The notes under the pieces were generated by a model, which did not search any database, was not told where the DNA came from, and worked only from the letters and a program-made list of their open reading frames with translations. The position numbers and the translations under genes are program-made. Positions 7,190-15,321 of a stretch of DNA of 43,147 bases are shown here, in pieces. Position 1 is the stretch's first letter; every line of letters begins with the position of its first letter. Location of the stretch: positions 1 to 43,147 of the forward strand of contig CAJWVY010000005.1 of the NCBI GenBank assembly GCA_913048135.1. The letters are read 5' to 3'. The stretch is from an uncultured Verrucomicrobiales bacterium. Its GTDB lineage: Bacteria; Verrucomicrobiota; Verrucomicrobiia; Limisphaerales; UBA1100.

Positions 7190-8062
7190 GTGAGCGACGG
7201 CGAAATTAAATCTACATGGGCAGCGGTGCAGGATCACACGCGCCATTTTTCGGATTTTACCTTCGTCTACCCGGTCATCTCCCGTCGTAGCAAAGGCCTC
7301 TCTATCGGAGTGAACCTTAACCCTGACAAGGTCTGCAATTTCGACTGCATCTATTGCGAGGTGGACCGCCGTATTCCCGGCGCCGTGACCGAGGTGGACC
7401 TGTGTCAGATGAAGGATGAGCTCACCGCTATGGTGCGATTTGCAAAGGATGGCGGGCTGGCCAAGGAACCTAAGTTTAACGAAGTGCCGTGGCTCACGCG
7501 GGAGGTGAAGGACATCGCTTTCAGCGGCGACGGCGAGCCAACCATGATCCAAAACTTTGCCGAATGTGTGGAAACGGTGGTAGAGGTGCAACAACTCGAA
7601 GGCCTCGACGAGGCGAAGATTGTGCTCATCACCGACGCCGCCGGCCTAGACAAGACGGAGGTGAAGCGTGGCCTCGAAACGATGGATGCCCACAACGGCG
7701 AAATTTGGGGCAAACTCGATGCGGGCACAGAGGAATACTACCGGCAAGTAAACCGCTCCAATGTGAAGTTCGAGCGCATCTTGAATAACCTGCTCGAAAC
7801 ATCGCGCACGCGACCGATCATCATCCAAAGCCTGTTTCTGAAAGTGCACGGGGAAGCTATGAGCGCGGCCGAGCTTGAGGCTTACTGTGGCCGTCTGCGC
7901 GACCTCACCGCGGCGGGTGGGCAAATCAGCGAAGTGCATCTCTACACCGTGGCGCGCCCTACGCCCGAGGCCTTTGCCACCAAGCTGGAAGTGCCAGAAC
8001 TCGAAACGATGGCCTCGGCGGTTCGGGAACAGACGGAGCTGAAGGTTTCCATTTTTCCTTAA
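7190..8062 (+). CDS. Radical SAM protein, COG0731 (wyosine synthetase-like)
   Basis: A 290-aa cytosolic radical SAM enzyme. The 4Fe-4S motif CNFDCIYC (CX3CX2C) sits at about residues 46-53 within NLNPDKVCNFDCIYCEVDR, the context typical of the COG0731 group related to wyosine tRNA synthetases. AFSGDGEPTM is the GGE-like SAM-binding segment, and the TIM-barrel part continues through KLDAGTEEYYRQVNRS and IQSLFLKVHGE. Bacterial members of this group are poorly characterised and do not make wybutosine, so the substrate is unknown. The start is a GTG preceded by GGGG; 49 nt separate it from the peptidase gene. The next gene begins 2 nt after its stop, so they are probably co-transcribed. Confidence 0.85.
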   Translation: MSDGEIKSTWAAVQDHTRHFSDFTFVYPVISRRSKGLSIGVNLNPDKVCNFDCIYCEVDRRIPGAVTEVDLCQMKDELTAMVRFAKDGGLAKEPKFNEVPWLTREVKDIAFSGDGEPTMIQNFAECVETVVEVQQLEGLDEAKIVLITDAAGLDKTEVKRGLETMDAHNGEIWGKLDAGTEEYYRQVNRSNVKFERILNNLLETSRTRPIIIQSLFLKVHGEAMSAAELEAYCGRLRDLTAAGGQISEVHLYTVARPTPEAFATKLEVPELETMASAVREQTELKVSIFP

Positions 8063-8064
8063 CC

Positions 8065-8883
8065 ATGAGTGGAGCCGAACTCAATACGCGGGGCCGTCAG
8101 TGGGCGTTGGGCGCGCTGGTATTTTTAGGAGGCTTCGAGGTGATGGTCTTGGAGATTGTCGGCGCGCGGTTTTTGCAGCCATTCTTCGGCGGATCCTTTT
8201 ACATTTGGACGAGCCAAATTGGCGTGGTCATGTTGGCCTTGGCTTTGGGTTACGCGGTTGGCGGCCGGCTGGCGGATCGCTGGCAGCAGGCACGCCCCTT
8301 GGGGATGATGTTGGTCCCGGCGGGCATTTTTATTTTACTTATCCCCAATTTCGCCGGCGGCATGCTGGATATGATTGTGGATCGCTACGCGGTTGCCGTG
8401 CCGGTGGAAGCACTCGCAGATACGGAGAACGAACCGGCCAGTGAATTGATAGCCGAATTGCCGGCAGATTTTTTGCAAGGCGCCGAACCCGAAGCGGCCA
8501 GTGAGACACCCACGGAAACGGCACCGGAGGAGGCCTGGACGGAGGTGCCGCCGTTTTGGCAGAAAATGGCGCCGGCATTAGGCAGTGCCGTTGTGTTCTT
8601 GTTGCCGTGTTTTTTGTTGGCCATGATCTCGCCGTACATTATTCGGTTGGCCACTCATCAGGTGGAGGAGGTGGGCACTCTGAGCGGTACGGTGTATGCG
8701 GCCAGCACGGTGGGAAGCATTGCTGGGGTGTTCATCACGGCGTATGTCTTGCTGGATCATTATTCCAGTACGACCCTGTTTCGAGCAACCGGATGGTTGA
8801 CGTTCGGCCTTGCAGGTTTATGTTTTGCCTTGGATATTTTATGGCCGGAATCTTCCCAAAACAAATCGGACTCAGCGGAGTAG
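8065..8883 (+). CDS. Membrane half of a split MFS/spermidine-synthase-like protein
   Basis: A 272-aa membrane protein similar to the transmembrane part of fused MFS/spermidine synthase proteins. Visible helices include LGALVFLGGFEVMVLEIVGA with the typical E-x-x-GAR motif, IWTSQIGVVMLALALGYAVG, MMLVPAGIFILLIPNF, AVVFLLPCFLLAMISPYI, LSGTVYAASTVGSIAGVF and a final FGLAGLCFALDIL. A striking acidic loop of about 55 residues, rich in Glu/Ala/Pro/Thr, separates helices near residues 112-168. The frame ends in a hydrophilic tail, and the synthase-like domain is encoded by the next gene, which starts 43 nt before this stop in the -1 frame. It is placed directly after the radical SAM gene. Substrate and role are unknown. 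Confidence 0.75.
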   Translation: MSGAELNTRGRQWALGALVFLGGFEVMVLEIVGARFLQPFFGGSFYIWTSQIGVVMLALALGYAVGGRLADRWQQARPLGMMLVPAGIFILLIPNFAGGMLDMIVDRYAVAVPVEALADTENEPASELIAELPADFLQGAEPEAASETPTETAPEEAWTEVPPFWQKMAPALGSAVVFLLPCFLLAMISPYIIRLATHQVEEVGTLSGTVYAASTVGSIAGVFITAYVLLDHYSSTTLFRATGWLTFGLAGLCFALDILWPESSQNKSDSAE

Positions 8884-9767
8884 TTTTACTGCTCGCGTTG
8901 GCGTGGAGTGTTCAGGGGCAGGTGCGCTTGCGTACGAGCTCGGCGTACAACCAGATCACGGTGGAGGACGCCGGCGGCTATAGGCTGCTGCGGTTTAATG
9001 GCTCGATGGAGACGCGCATGTGGCTGCCGAACCCGCTCTTTGGTCACTTTGAGTACACCGAATATTTTCAGATGCCACTGCTCTTCAACCCCAAGCCTCA
9101 ACGGGTACTGTTGATGGGGCTGGGCGGCGGCAGCATGGTGCGGGCGTTCCAGCATTATTATCCGGACATCCACCTGGATACCGTGGAGCTCGATGCCAAA
9201 GTGGCGCAGGTGGCTAAGCAGTTTTTTCATGTGAAGGAAACGGCGAAGCACAAGATTCACTTTAGCGATGGCCGGCAGTTTTTGCGGCTCAACAAAACGC
9301 GCAAGTACGACGCCATTTTGATGGACGCTTATACTTCCAATCAGTTTGGCACCCACATCCCGTTTCATTTGGCCACCAAGGAATTCTTTGCCTTGGCGTC
9401 CGAAGACCTCACGAAGGAAGGCGTGTTGGTCTTCAATGTGATCGGCACCTATGACGATTGGCGGTCCGATATCGTGGGGTCCATGTATCAAACACTGAAG
9501 TCGGTTTTCCCGCACGTGTACCACTTTCAGGCGAGCGATACGCGGAACATCGTGATGCTGGCGGTGAAATCCAAGGAGCCGCTCACCAGCACCACGCTCA
9601 AAAACAAGGTCGCCGCCCTGCGGGCCGCGCGGCCGAAGTTGCCGAAATTTTTTGGGCCTCGTGTGGCCCGTATCCGGGCGCAGGCTCCGAAGAGCGCGGC
9701 GAATGCGGGGGTGTTGACCGATGATTTCGCGCCCCCCGGCGGTTTGTTGAAAAGCAAGAAGCGTTAG
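8841..9767 (+). CDS. Spermidine synthase-like domain protein with N-terminal hydrophobic segment
   Basis: The tracked 403-aa ORF is over-extended; ATG 8841 (MAGIFPKQIG) gives about 308 aa. A hydrophobic segment VVLLLALAWSVQG (signal peptide or last membrane helix) precedes a spermidine-synthase-type Rossmann domain: RVLLMGLGGGSMVRAF, VELDAKVAQVAKQFF, FSDGRQFLRLNKTRKYDAILMDA. The usual acidic DxxDP-like segment of true polyamine synthases is DAYTSN, so aminopropyl transfer is unproven. It overlaps the upstream membrane gene by 43 nt in another frame, suggesting translational coupling of a protein that is a single chain in many relatives. The C-terminus is rich in Ala/Lys/Pro. The last bases overlap the stop of convergent rsmB. 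Confidence 0.75.
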   Translation: MAGIFPKQIGLSGVVLLLALAWSVQGQVRLRTSSAYNQITVEDAGGYRLLRFNGSMETRMWLPNPLFGHFEYTEYFQMPLLFNPKPQRVLLMGLGGGSMVRAFQHYYPDIHLDTVELDAKVAQVAKQFFHVKETAKHKIHFSDGRQFLRLNKTRKYDAILMDAYTSNQFGTHIPFHLATKEFFALASEDLTKEGVLVFNVIGTYDDWRSDIVGSMYQTLKSVFPHVYHFQASDTRNIVMLAVKSKEPLTSTTLKNKVAALRAARPKLPKFFGPRVARIRAQAPKSAANAGVLTDDFAPPGGLLKSKKR

Positions 9768-11134
9768 TCTTCAGTCGCCTCCGCCTCCGGCAGGCGTAGG
9801 CGGGAGATAAATGCTCCATCGGTTCCGTCCTTCATGGGTGTCAAGGTGCGAGAATTCTCCTGCCGGAAATCGCGATGCTTGTGCAGGAACGCCGCAATGA
9901 CCTCTTCGTTTTCCTCTGGCTCAATGCTGCACGTGCTGTACACCAGCACGCCGCCGCGCTTGAGCAAGGGCGCGGCGCGTTTGAGCAAGTCCAACTGAGC
10001 GCGAGCCAGCGTGGGGAGCTCGCGGGCATTGAGACGCCAGCGCACGTCCACCCGCCGCCGCATCACGCCGGTGTTGGAACAGGGCGCATCGATCAAGATC
10101 CGGTCAAACGGCCCGGCGTTTTTGAGATCAATTTGTGCCAGCGCCTTGGGCTGAATGCAGGTGATGCCCAGGCGTTCGGCATTTTCGCGCAGGCGATCCA
10201 GCCGGCTTTCATCAATATCAATGGCCAGCACGGCGCCGTCATCCTGCATGCGCTGGGCGATGGCGGTGGTCTTGCCGCCTGGCGCGGCGCATAGATCAAG
10301 AATGTTTTCTCCCGGGCGCGGATCGAGTTCCTGCACGGAGGCCAATGTGCTGGGATCTTGAATGTAAAACAGGCCCTCAGCGAAACTGGGCAGCGCCGCC
10401 GGGGATCCATCCGCCTCGATCCGATACATCAACCCGGGACTGAGCCATGGAAGATTGCAGGGAGCGAACGAAACTTTTTCCTGCGTCCACTGCGTCTCAA
10501 GCTCCTCGGCCGTGGCGCGCAAGGTATTGCGCCGCGCATATATTGGGGCGGGCTGGTTGTTCCACTCCAGCAGGGCATCGGTGTCATCCGGCCAACGATG
10601 TTGCCAGCGGTGCACGAGCCATTGCGGATGGGAATGGCCGACCGCCGGCTGGCGTTGGCGCAGCTCCGCAAGGCGCTCGAGCCACTGGGGCTTTTCCCGC
10701 AGGGCATTGCGGAGGACGGCATTGATGAAGCCGGCCTGATTGCCGAGATCATGCCGTCGGGCGAGGTTGACCGTTTCATTCACTGCGGCATGATCTGGCA
10801 CGCGATCGAGCTGGAAAATCTGGTATAAACCGAGGCGCAAAAGGATCTGCGCCAGCGGTTGCTGGCGGCGGCCATCGGTTTTTTGATCCACTAACCAATC
10901 CAGCCAGGCGCGATGGCGAATGACGCCCAGCACGAGTTCCTGGCACAGTCCGCGGTCCGGACCGCTCAATTGTGGCAAAGCCTCCGCCAGAAGCGTTTCG
11001 GCGGGAATAGGTTCCCGCTCCCATTCCCGCAATAATCGGGCGGCGATTTCTCTTGGTTTTTGCCTCGGCACGCGCGTATTATCGATCCACACGCAGTTCC
11101 ACGCGAGCCCTTTCGCGGGGCGGAGCATTGTCAC
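9764..11134 (-). CDS. rsmB: 16S rRNA (cytosine-C5) methyltransferase RsmB
   Basis: SAM-dependent enzyme that methylates C967 of 16S rRNA in E. coli. The N-terminal NusB-like helical domain is followed by a methyltransferase domain with DLCAAPGGKTTAIAQRM, VLAIDIDESRLDRL, ILIDAPCSNTGVMRRR (motif IV Cys) and VYSTCSIEPEENEEV (motif VI catalytic Cys), all typical of RsmB. About 456 aa in the full frame. The first 21 residues are unlike the family and overlap the region upstream of the divergent greA gene; GTG 11071 (VPRQKPREIAARLL) is a likely alternative start. The stop shares bases 9764-9767 with the convergent synthase-like gene. Confidence 0.93.
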   Translation of the reverse strand: MTMLRPAKGLAWNCVWIDNTRVPRQKPREIAARLLREWEREPIPAETLLAEALPQLSGPDRGLCQELVLGVIRHRAWLDWLVDQKTDGRRQQPLAQILLRLGLYQIFQLDRVPDHAAVNETVNLARRHDLGNQAGFINAVLRNALREKPQWLERLAELRQRQPAVGHSHPQWLVHRWQHRWPDDTDALLEWNNQPAPIYARRNTLRATAEELETQWTQEKVSFAPCNLPWLSPGLMYRIEADGSPAALPSFAEGLFYIQDPSTLASVQELDPRPGENILDLCAAPGGKTTAIAQRMQDDGAVLAIDIDESRLDRLRENAERLGITCIQPKALAQIDLKNAGPFDRILIDAPCSNTGVMRRRVDVRWRLNARELPTLARAQLDLLKRAAPLLKRGGVLVYSTCSIEPEENEEVIAAFLHKHRDFRQENSRTLTPMKDGTDGAFISRLRLPEAEATED

Positions 11135-11138
11135 AGGT

Positions 11139-12974
11139 ATGAAAGAAGAATTTGAGAAATTGGCGGCCAGCGGAAAGATACGCGCCGCCGATGTGGATAC
11201 CCTCGTTCAATTGGCCACCGAGGGTTTTTGTATGCACAAAAGCTGGGGCTTCGGTCAGATCAAAACCGTGGACGTGGTGCTCGGCAAAATGTCCGTGGAT
11301 TTCGACGGCCGCCCCGGTCACGCTATTGACCTCGCCTTCGCGCCGAAAATCCTCGCCCCCATCGCCAAGGACCATATCGAAGCGCGCAAGGCCACGGACA
11401 TGGATGGCCTGAAAGAGATGGCGGCCCTGCATCACGATGAAGTGATTAAAGTGATCGTGGACAGCTACGGCAACCTCGCAACCACGGACAAGGTGAAAGA
11501 CGTGCTTGTGCCCGACGTGGTGGAGGCGGATGACTACAAGAAATGGTGGGAGACCGCGCGCCGCGAAATGAAAAAAGGCGGCCACTTTAAAGTGCCCACC
11601 AAAAAGACCGAGGCCATCGGGTATCAGTCTGAGGACATTCCGTTGCAGGAACGACTGCTGAGAGACTTCACCGGCGCCCGCGGATTGAAAGCGCGTTTGC
11701 CCATCGCCGTGGATTTAGGCAAGAGCGCCGGTGATTTGGATGACAAGGCGGCAACGGCAGATGTGACGCTGACCAAGCTGAACGAGGAAATAAACAGCCA
11801 CGCCCGCACCCAGCCCGCACTCGCATTGGAGGCTGTCATGGTGCGTGATGATCTGGCCCAAGCACTGGGCGCCGAAGTGACCGAAGGTTCTCCGGCTGAA
11901 TCCGCCGTGTGGGCCGGTGAACCGAAGCTGTCGGAAATCATTCCCGCCATGCCGGTGGCCCGCCAACATCGGGCATTGGAATCTTATCAAGGCACCACGG
12001 AAAATTGGCCGCAGGATTTTCTGAATCTCATAACCCAAGTGCCTGCTCGCTTGGTGGGCGATTGCGTCACGCTGCTGTCCGAAGGCGGTCACAAGGATGA
12101 GTTCAAGGAAGAATTAAATTCCCTCATCAACCATCACGGTGCCACGGGCGAATTGCTCCTGTGGCTGGCCAAGGAAAAGAGCGGGGATTACGCCGCGCTG
12201 CTTACGCCGGAGGCGTTTGGCGCGATGCTCTCGGCGATTGAACGGGAGACCAGCGATGAAAAACGCGCCAGCAAACTGCGTGATTTCCTCCTGACGGATG
12301 CCAAGTTTTTCGATCTCATTACTAGCGGCGTGGATGTCGAGGTGGTGAAAGATGTCGTTCGCGCGATCCAGATGTCCACCTGCTTTGAGGGTATGGACAA
12401 GCGCTCAGTGCTCGGCAAAATCGTCAAAGCCCACCCCGAGATCCAGTCGTTCATCACCCATGGCGACAAGGACAAGGAAGAGAAGAAATCAGTCGATTCC
12501 TCGCTCATTGTTTCGTGGGACAGCCTCGAGCGGAAGAAGAACGATCTCGAGGAACTCATGCAAAAACGTATTCCGGCCAACTCGAAGGAAATCGAAATCG
12601 CCCGCGAGTACGGCGATTTGCGTGAGAACGCCGAGTTTAAGGCCGCCAAGGAGCAACAGAAGGTGCTCATGGCCCTGCAGGCGGAGTGGGAAAGCGACAT
12701 TGATCGCGCGCGCGGCATCAACTACGCCGACGCCGATACCAGCACGGCCAACGTGGGCACGCGCGTGACCGTCACCAACCTGACGAACAATGAGCGCGAG
12801 GAATACTCCCTCATGGGCGCGTGGGACGGCGACCCCGACAACAACCGCATCAGTTACCTCACCCCGCTGGGCCAGGCCATTTTCGGCAGTGAACCCGGCG
12901 CGGAAGTGGAGGTGCAGCTGGGCGACGAGACCCGCCGGATGCGCGTGGATTCCATCGCGCCGCTGGCTTCCTGA
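11139..12974 (+). CDS. greA: Long-form GreA transcription elongation factor
   Basis: The tracked frame begins earlier, but the gene starts at ATG 11139 (MKEEFEKLAASGKIRAADVD) with an upstream CACAGGT. It is about 611 aa, against about 158 for ordinary GreA. The last 155 residues or so are a complete GreA: SWDSLERKKNDLEELMQK, AREYGDLRENAEFKAAKEQQ with the acidic coiled-coil tip, then the FKBP-like part ISYLTPLGQAIFG and PGAEVEVQL. GreA rescues backtracked RNA polymerase by stimulating transcript cleavage. The N-terminal 450 residues are helical and charged, with an early FGFGQIKTVDVVLGKMSVDF-like segment; I do not recognise a separate domain there. Chlamydial GreA is also over 700 aa, so the extension is a PVC trait rather than a misassembly. 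aroB follows 9 nt downstream. Confidence 0.88.
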   Translation: MKEEFEKLAASGKIRAADVDTLVQLATEGFCMHKSWGFGQIKTVDVVLGKMSVDFDGRPGHAIDLAFAPKILAPIAKDHIEARKATDMDGLKEMAALHHDEVIKVIVDSYGNLATTDKVKDVLVPDVVEADDYKKWWETARREMKKGGHFKVPTKKTEAIGYQSEDIPLQERLLRDFTGARGLKARLPIAVDLGKSAGDLDDKAATADVTLTKLNEEINSHARTQPALALEAVMVRDDLAQALGAEVTEGSPAESAVWAGEPKLSEIIPAMPVARQHRALESYQGTTENWPQDFLNLITQVPARLVGDCVTLLSEGGHKDEFKEELNSLINHHGATGELLLWLAKEKSGDYAALLTPEAFGAMLSAIERETSDEKRASKLRDFLLTDAKFFDLITSGVDVEVVKDVVRAIQMSTCFEGMDKRSVLGKIVKAHPEIQSFITHGDKDKEEKKSVDSSLIVSWDSLERKKNDLEELMQKRIPANSKEIEIAREYGDLRENAEFKAAKEQQKVLMALQAEWESDIDRARGINYADADTSTANVGTRVTVTNLTNNEREEYSLMGAWDGDPDNNRISYLTPLGQAIFGSEPGAEVEVQLGDETRRMRVDSIAPLAS

Positions 12975-12983
12975 CCTCAGACC

Positions 12984-14069
12984 ATGCGCACGGTCAAGGT
13001 ACCGCTGGCGGACCGCTCCTACCCGATTCGTATCGGGAGCGGATTGCTCGCGGACCTCGGCGCCCAATGCGCTCGACTTAAGCTCGGCCGCCGTTGCGCG
13101 GTGATTTCCGATGCCACGGTGGCCCGGCGATATCGCAAACCGGCGCTGGCCTCGCTCAAGGCCGCCGGCTTTGAGCCGATCTTCATTTCCCAACCGGCCG
13201 GCGAACAGGCCAAGACCCTGAAGAATGTGCAGGCCTGTTACGATCAACTGGCCAAACACCGGCTGGAGCGCGGCTCGTTTGTGGTCGCGTTGGGCGGTGG
13301 CGTGGTCGGTGATCTAGGCGGGTTTGTGGCCGCCACTTATTTGCGCGGGATTGATTTTGTGCAGGTGCCCACCACGCTGTTGGCGCAGGTGGATAGCTCG
13401 GTGGGCGGCAAGGTGGGAGTGAACCTGCCGGCGGGCAAGAATCTCGTCGGCGCGTTTTACCAGCCCAAGCTGGTGTTGTGTGATCTGGACACGCTCGGTA
13501 CGTTGCCTGCGCGCGAGTTCCGCGCCGGCCTGGCAGAGGTGATCAAGTACGGCATTATTTATGATGCCAAAATGTTCCGCAGATTGGAGCGCGATTTGCC
13601 CAAGCTGTTGGCGCAGGATCCAGCCACGCTCAGCACGGTGATTGCCCGATGCTGTCAGATCAAGGCCGAGGTGGTGGGGCAGGATGAAAAAGAGGCCGGT
13701 TTGCGTGCGATCCTCAACTTCGGCCACACCATCGGACACGGTCTGGAAGCGATTTCGCAGTACGGCAAATATCTGCACGGCGAAGCCATCAGCATCGGCC
13801 AAGTGGCGGCGGCTAAGATTTCCAGTGAATTGACCGGCCTGCCGGCCGCGAACGTGGACCGGATCGCGGCCATTTTTGCGGCGACGGGTCTGCCAACCGA
13901 GGTGAAACTCAACGCCACCCAGACCAAGCGCCTGTTTGCCGCGATGAAGTTGGACAAAAAAGTGAGCGGCGGCGAAATCAAGTTTGTGCTCGCCGAATCG
14001 ATCGGGCGGGTGAAAATCGGCCAATCCGTGCCGGACGCAGCCGTGCGTCGCGCGCTCAGGAAATCCTAG
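12984..14069 (+). CDS. aroB: 3-dehydroquinate synthase
   Basis: Converts DAHP to 3-dehydroquinate, the second step of the shikimate pathway, in the cytoplasm with NAD+ and a divalent metal. At 361 aa it has the usual length. Visible motifs are ALGGGVVGDLGGFVAATYLR (NAD loop), QVPTTLLAQVDSSVGGKVGVN, FRAGLAEVIKYGIIYD, LNFGHTIGHGLEAIS with metal-binding His residues, and LHGEAISIGQ. The gene starts 9 nt after greA and is followed after 1 nt by an unknown gene and then trpG/pabA, an arrangement that ties it to aromatic amino acid or folate precursor synthesis. Confidence 0.96.
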   Translation: MRTVKVPLADRSYPIRIGSGLLADLGAQCARLKLGRRCAVISDATVARRYRKPALASLKAAGFEPIFISQPAGEQAKTLKNVQACYDQLAKHRLERGSFVVALGGGVVGDLGGFVAATYLRGIDFVQVPTTLLAQVDSSVGGKVGVNLPAGKNLVGAFYQPKLVLCDLDTLGTLPAREFRAGLAEVIKYGIIYDAKMFRRLERDLPKLLAQDPATLSTVIARCCQIKAEVVGQDEKEAGLRAILNFGHTIGHGLEAISQYGKYLHGEAISIGQVAAAKISSELTGLPAANVDRIAAIFAATGLPTEVKLNATQTKRLFAAMKLDKKVSGGEIKFVLAESIGRVKIGQSVPDAAVRRALRKS

Positions 14070-14070
14070 C

Positions 14071-14673
14071 ATGGCCGTCAGCGAAACCATTGTCCGCGAG
14101 TATTTTGAGCTGCACGATTTTTTCGTGCGCCAAAACCGCAAACACATCGCGCCCAAGCGCGAGGATGATGAGATCGATTTTTACGTGCACAACCCCAACG
14201 GCCCAACTGATGGCGGAGAGGTGCCGTTCGTGCTGGAGAACGCACGCGATCTCGAGACGCTCACTCGTGCGGTGGTGGTAGTCAAGGCATGGCATACGGA
14301 AGTGTTTACCCAGGCCGTGCTGGCGCATGCGCCGGAGATGTTTCGCTTTGCGGGGCCGGAAACGTTTGCCCGTGCGACGAATGCCTTTGGCGGTCCGGGG
14401 CCGCTCACGAAAATTCTCGTGATCCCCGCGCTCCCCACCAGCGGCGAAGCGCGCCAACAGAGCATTGATCTGCTCCACAGCAAGGGCATCGATGCGGTGA
14501 TCCCGTTCCGCACAATGCTGTCCGACCTCATCGAGCACATCGAGGTGAACCGAAATTATCAGAAAAGCGATCTGCTGCAGGTGATCCGCATTTTGAAAAA
14601 CTACGATCTCTTTGCGCCGCCGCAGTTGGAGCTCTTTGACTTGCCCAAGCCCAAGCGCAAAGCCAAGGTCTGA
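14071..14673 (+). CDS. Unrecognised 200-aa soluble protein between aroB and trpG
   Basis: I do not recognise a family. The protein is soluble, without signal peptide or membrane helices, and mixed alpha/beta in appearance. Distinctive segments are [65 protein letters not shown] and [20 protein letters not shown], followed by a C-terminal [16 protein letters not shown] tail. The KAWHTE and VIPALPTS strands resemble a core of a small Rossmann or nuclease-like fold, but no catalytic set is convincing. It begins 1 nt after the aroB stop, and trpG starts 5 nt after its stop, so it is certainly in this operon. Codon use matches its neighbours, which supports a real gene. Confidence 0.8.
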   Translation: MAVSETIVREYFELHDFFVRQNRKHIAPKREDDEIDFYVHNPNGPTDGGEVPFVLENARDLETLTRAVVVVKAWHTEVFTQAVLAHAPEMFRFAGPETFARATNAFGGPGPLTKILVIPALPTSGEARQQSIDLLHSKGIDAVIPFRTMLSDLIEHIEVNRNYQKSDLLQVIRILKNYDLFAPPQLELFDLPKPKRKAKV

Positions 14674-14678
14674 CCGCC

Positions 14679-15245
14679 ATGCTCCTCGTCATCGACAACT
14701 ACGATTCGTTTACGTTTAACCTCGTGCAATATCTTGGCGAGGAAAACGTGGACATGCAGGTGCATCGCAATGACGAAATCACGCTCGATCAAGTGGAGGC
14801 CTTGAAGCCCGAGCGCATCCTCATCTCGCCCGGCCCCTGTACGCCGCGCGAGGCGGGCTTGTCCAATGAGATCATCCAGACCTTCGGCCCGAAGCTGCCG
14901 TTAATGGGCGTGTGCCTCGGACACCAGTGCATTGCGCATTCGTTTGGCGCGGAGGTGGTGGTGAACGACGTGATGATGCACGGTAAGACCTCGCCGATTA
15001 CCCATGACGGCAAGGATTTGTTCGAGGGTATCCCGAGCCCGTTTACCGCCACGCGATATCATTCGCTCGTAGTGAAGCGGGACACCGTGCCGGATTGCCT
15101 GGAGATCACCTCCGAAACGGAGGCAGGCGAGATCATGGGCCTGCGCCACAAGGATCACCCCATCTGGGGCGTGCAGTTCCATCCCGAAAGCATCCTGACC
15201 GATCACGGCCGGGTGTTGCTGCGGAATTTTCTGAAGCTGGGTTAA
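14679..15245 (+). CDS. trpG: Glutamine amidotransferase of anthranilate / aminodeoxychorismate synthase
   Basis: Class I glutaminase subunit that supplies ammonia to TrpE (anthranilate) or PabB (4-amino-4-deoxychorismate). At 188 aa the length is normal. Visible motifs: [20 protein letters not shown] at the start, [28 protein letters not shown] with the nucleophile Cys, and [15 protein letters not shown] with the catalytic His-Glu. Sequence alone cannot separate TrpG from PabA, and many bacteria use one protein for both. It is the last gene of the greA-aroB-orf-trpG unit, followed by a strong inverted repeat. Confidence 0.92.
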   Translation: MLLVIDNYDSFTFNLVQYLGEENVDMQVHRNDEITLDQVEALKPERILISPGPCTPREAGLSNEIIQTFGPKLPLMGVCLGHQCIAHSFGAEVVVNDVMMHGKTSPITHDGKDLFEGIPSPFTATRYHSLVVKRDTVPDCLEITSETEAGEIMGLRHKDHPIWGVQFHPESILTDHGRVLLRNFLKLG

Positions 15246-15248
15246 AGA

Positions 15249-15313
15249 GGGACAGAGGCAGAAGGCACAAAGCGAATGAATCGTTGCCCCTCTCTGCCTT
15301 CTGCCTCTGCCCC
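15249..15313. terminator. Bidirectional hairpin between convergent genes
   Basis: Left arm GGGACAGAGGCAGAAGGCA (15249-15267) and right arm TGCCTTCTGCCTCTGCCCC (15295-15313) are complementary at 18 of 19 positions, with a 27-nt loop. It lies between the ends of trpG (plus) and the Gfo/Idh/MocA gene (minus). No clean U-run follows on either strand, so it may be a mobile-type inverted repeat acting as a transcription barrier rather than a classical intrinsic terminator. Confidence 0.65.
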
Positions 15314-15321
15314 TTATAAAA

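Noticed and set aside
8841-8883. Programmed -1 frameshift joining the two synthase genes
   Set aside because: The phase is right, but CCCAAAAC is out of register for a simultaneous-slippage heptamer, and the second gene has its own ATG.
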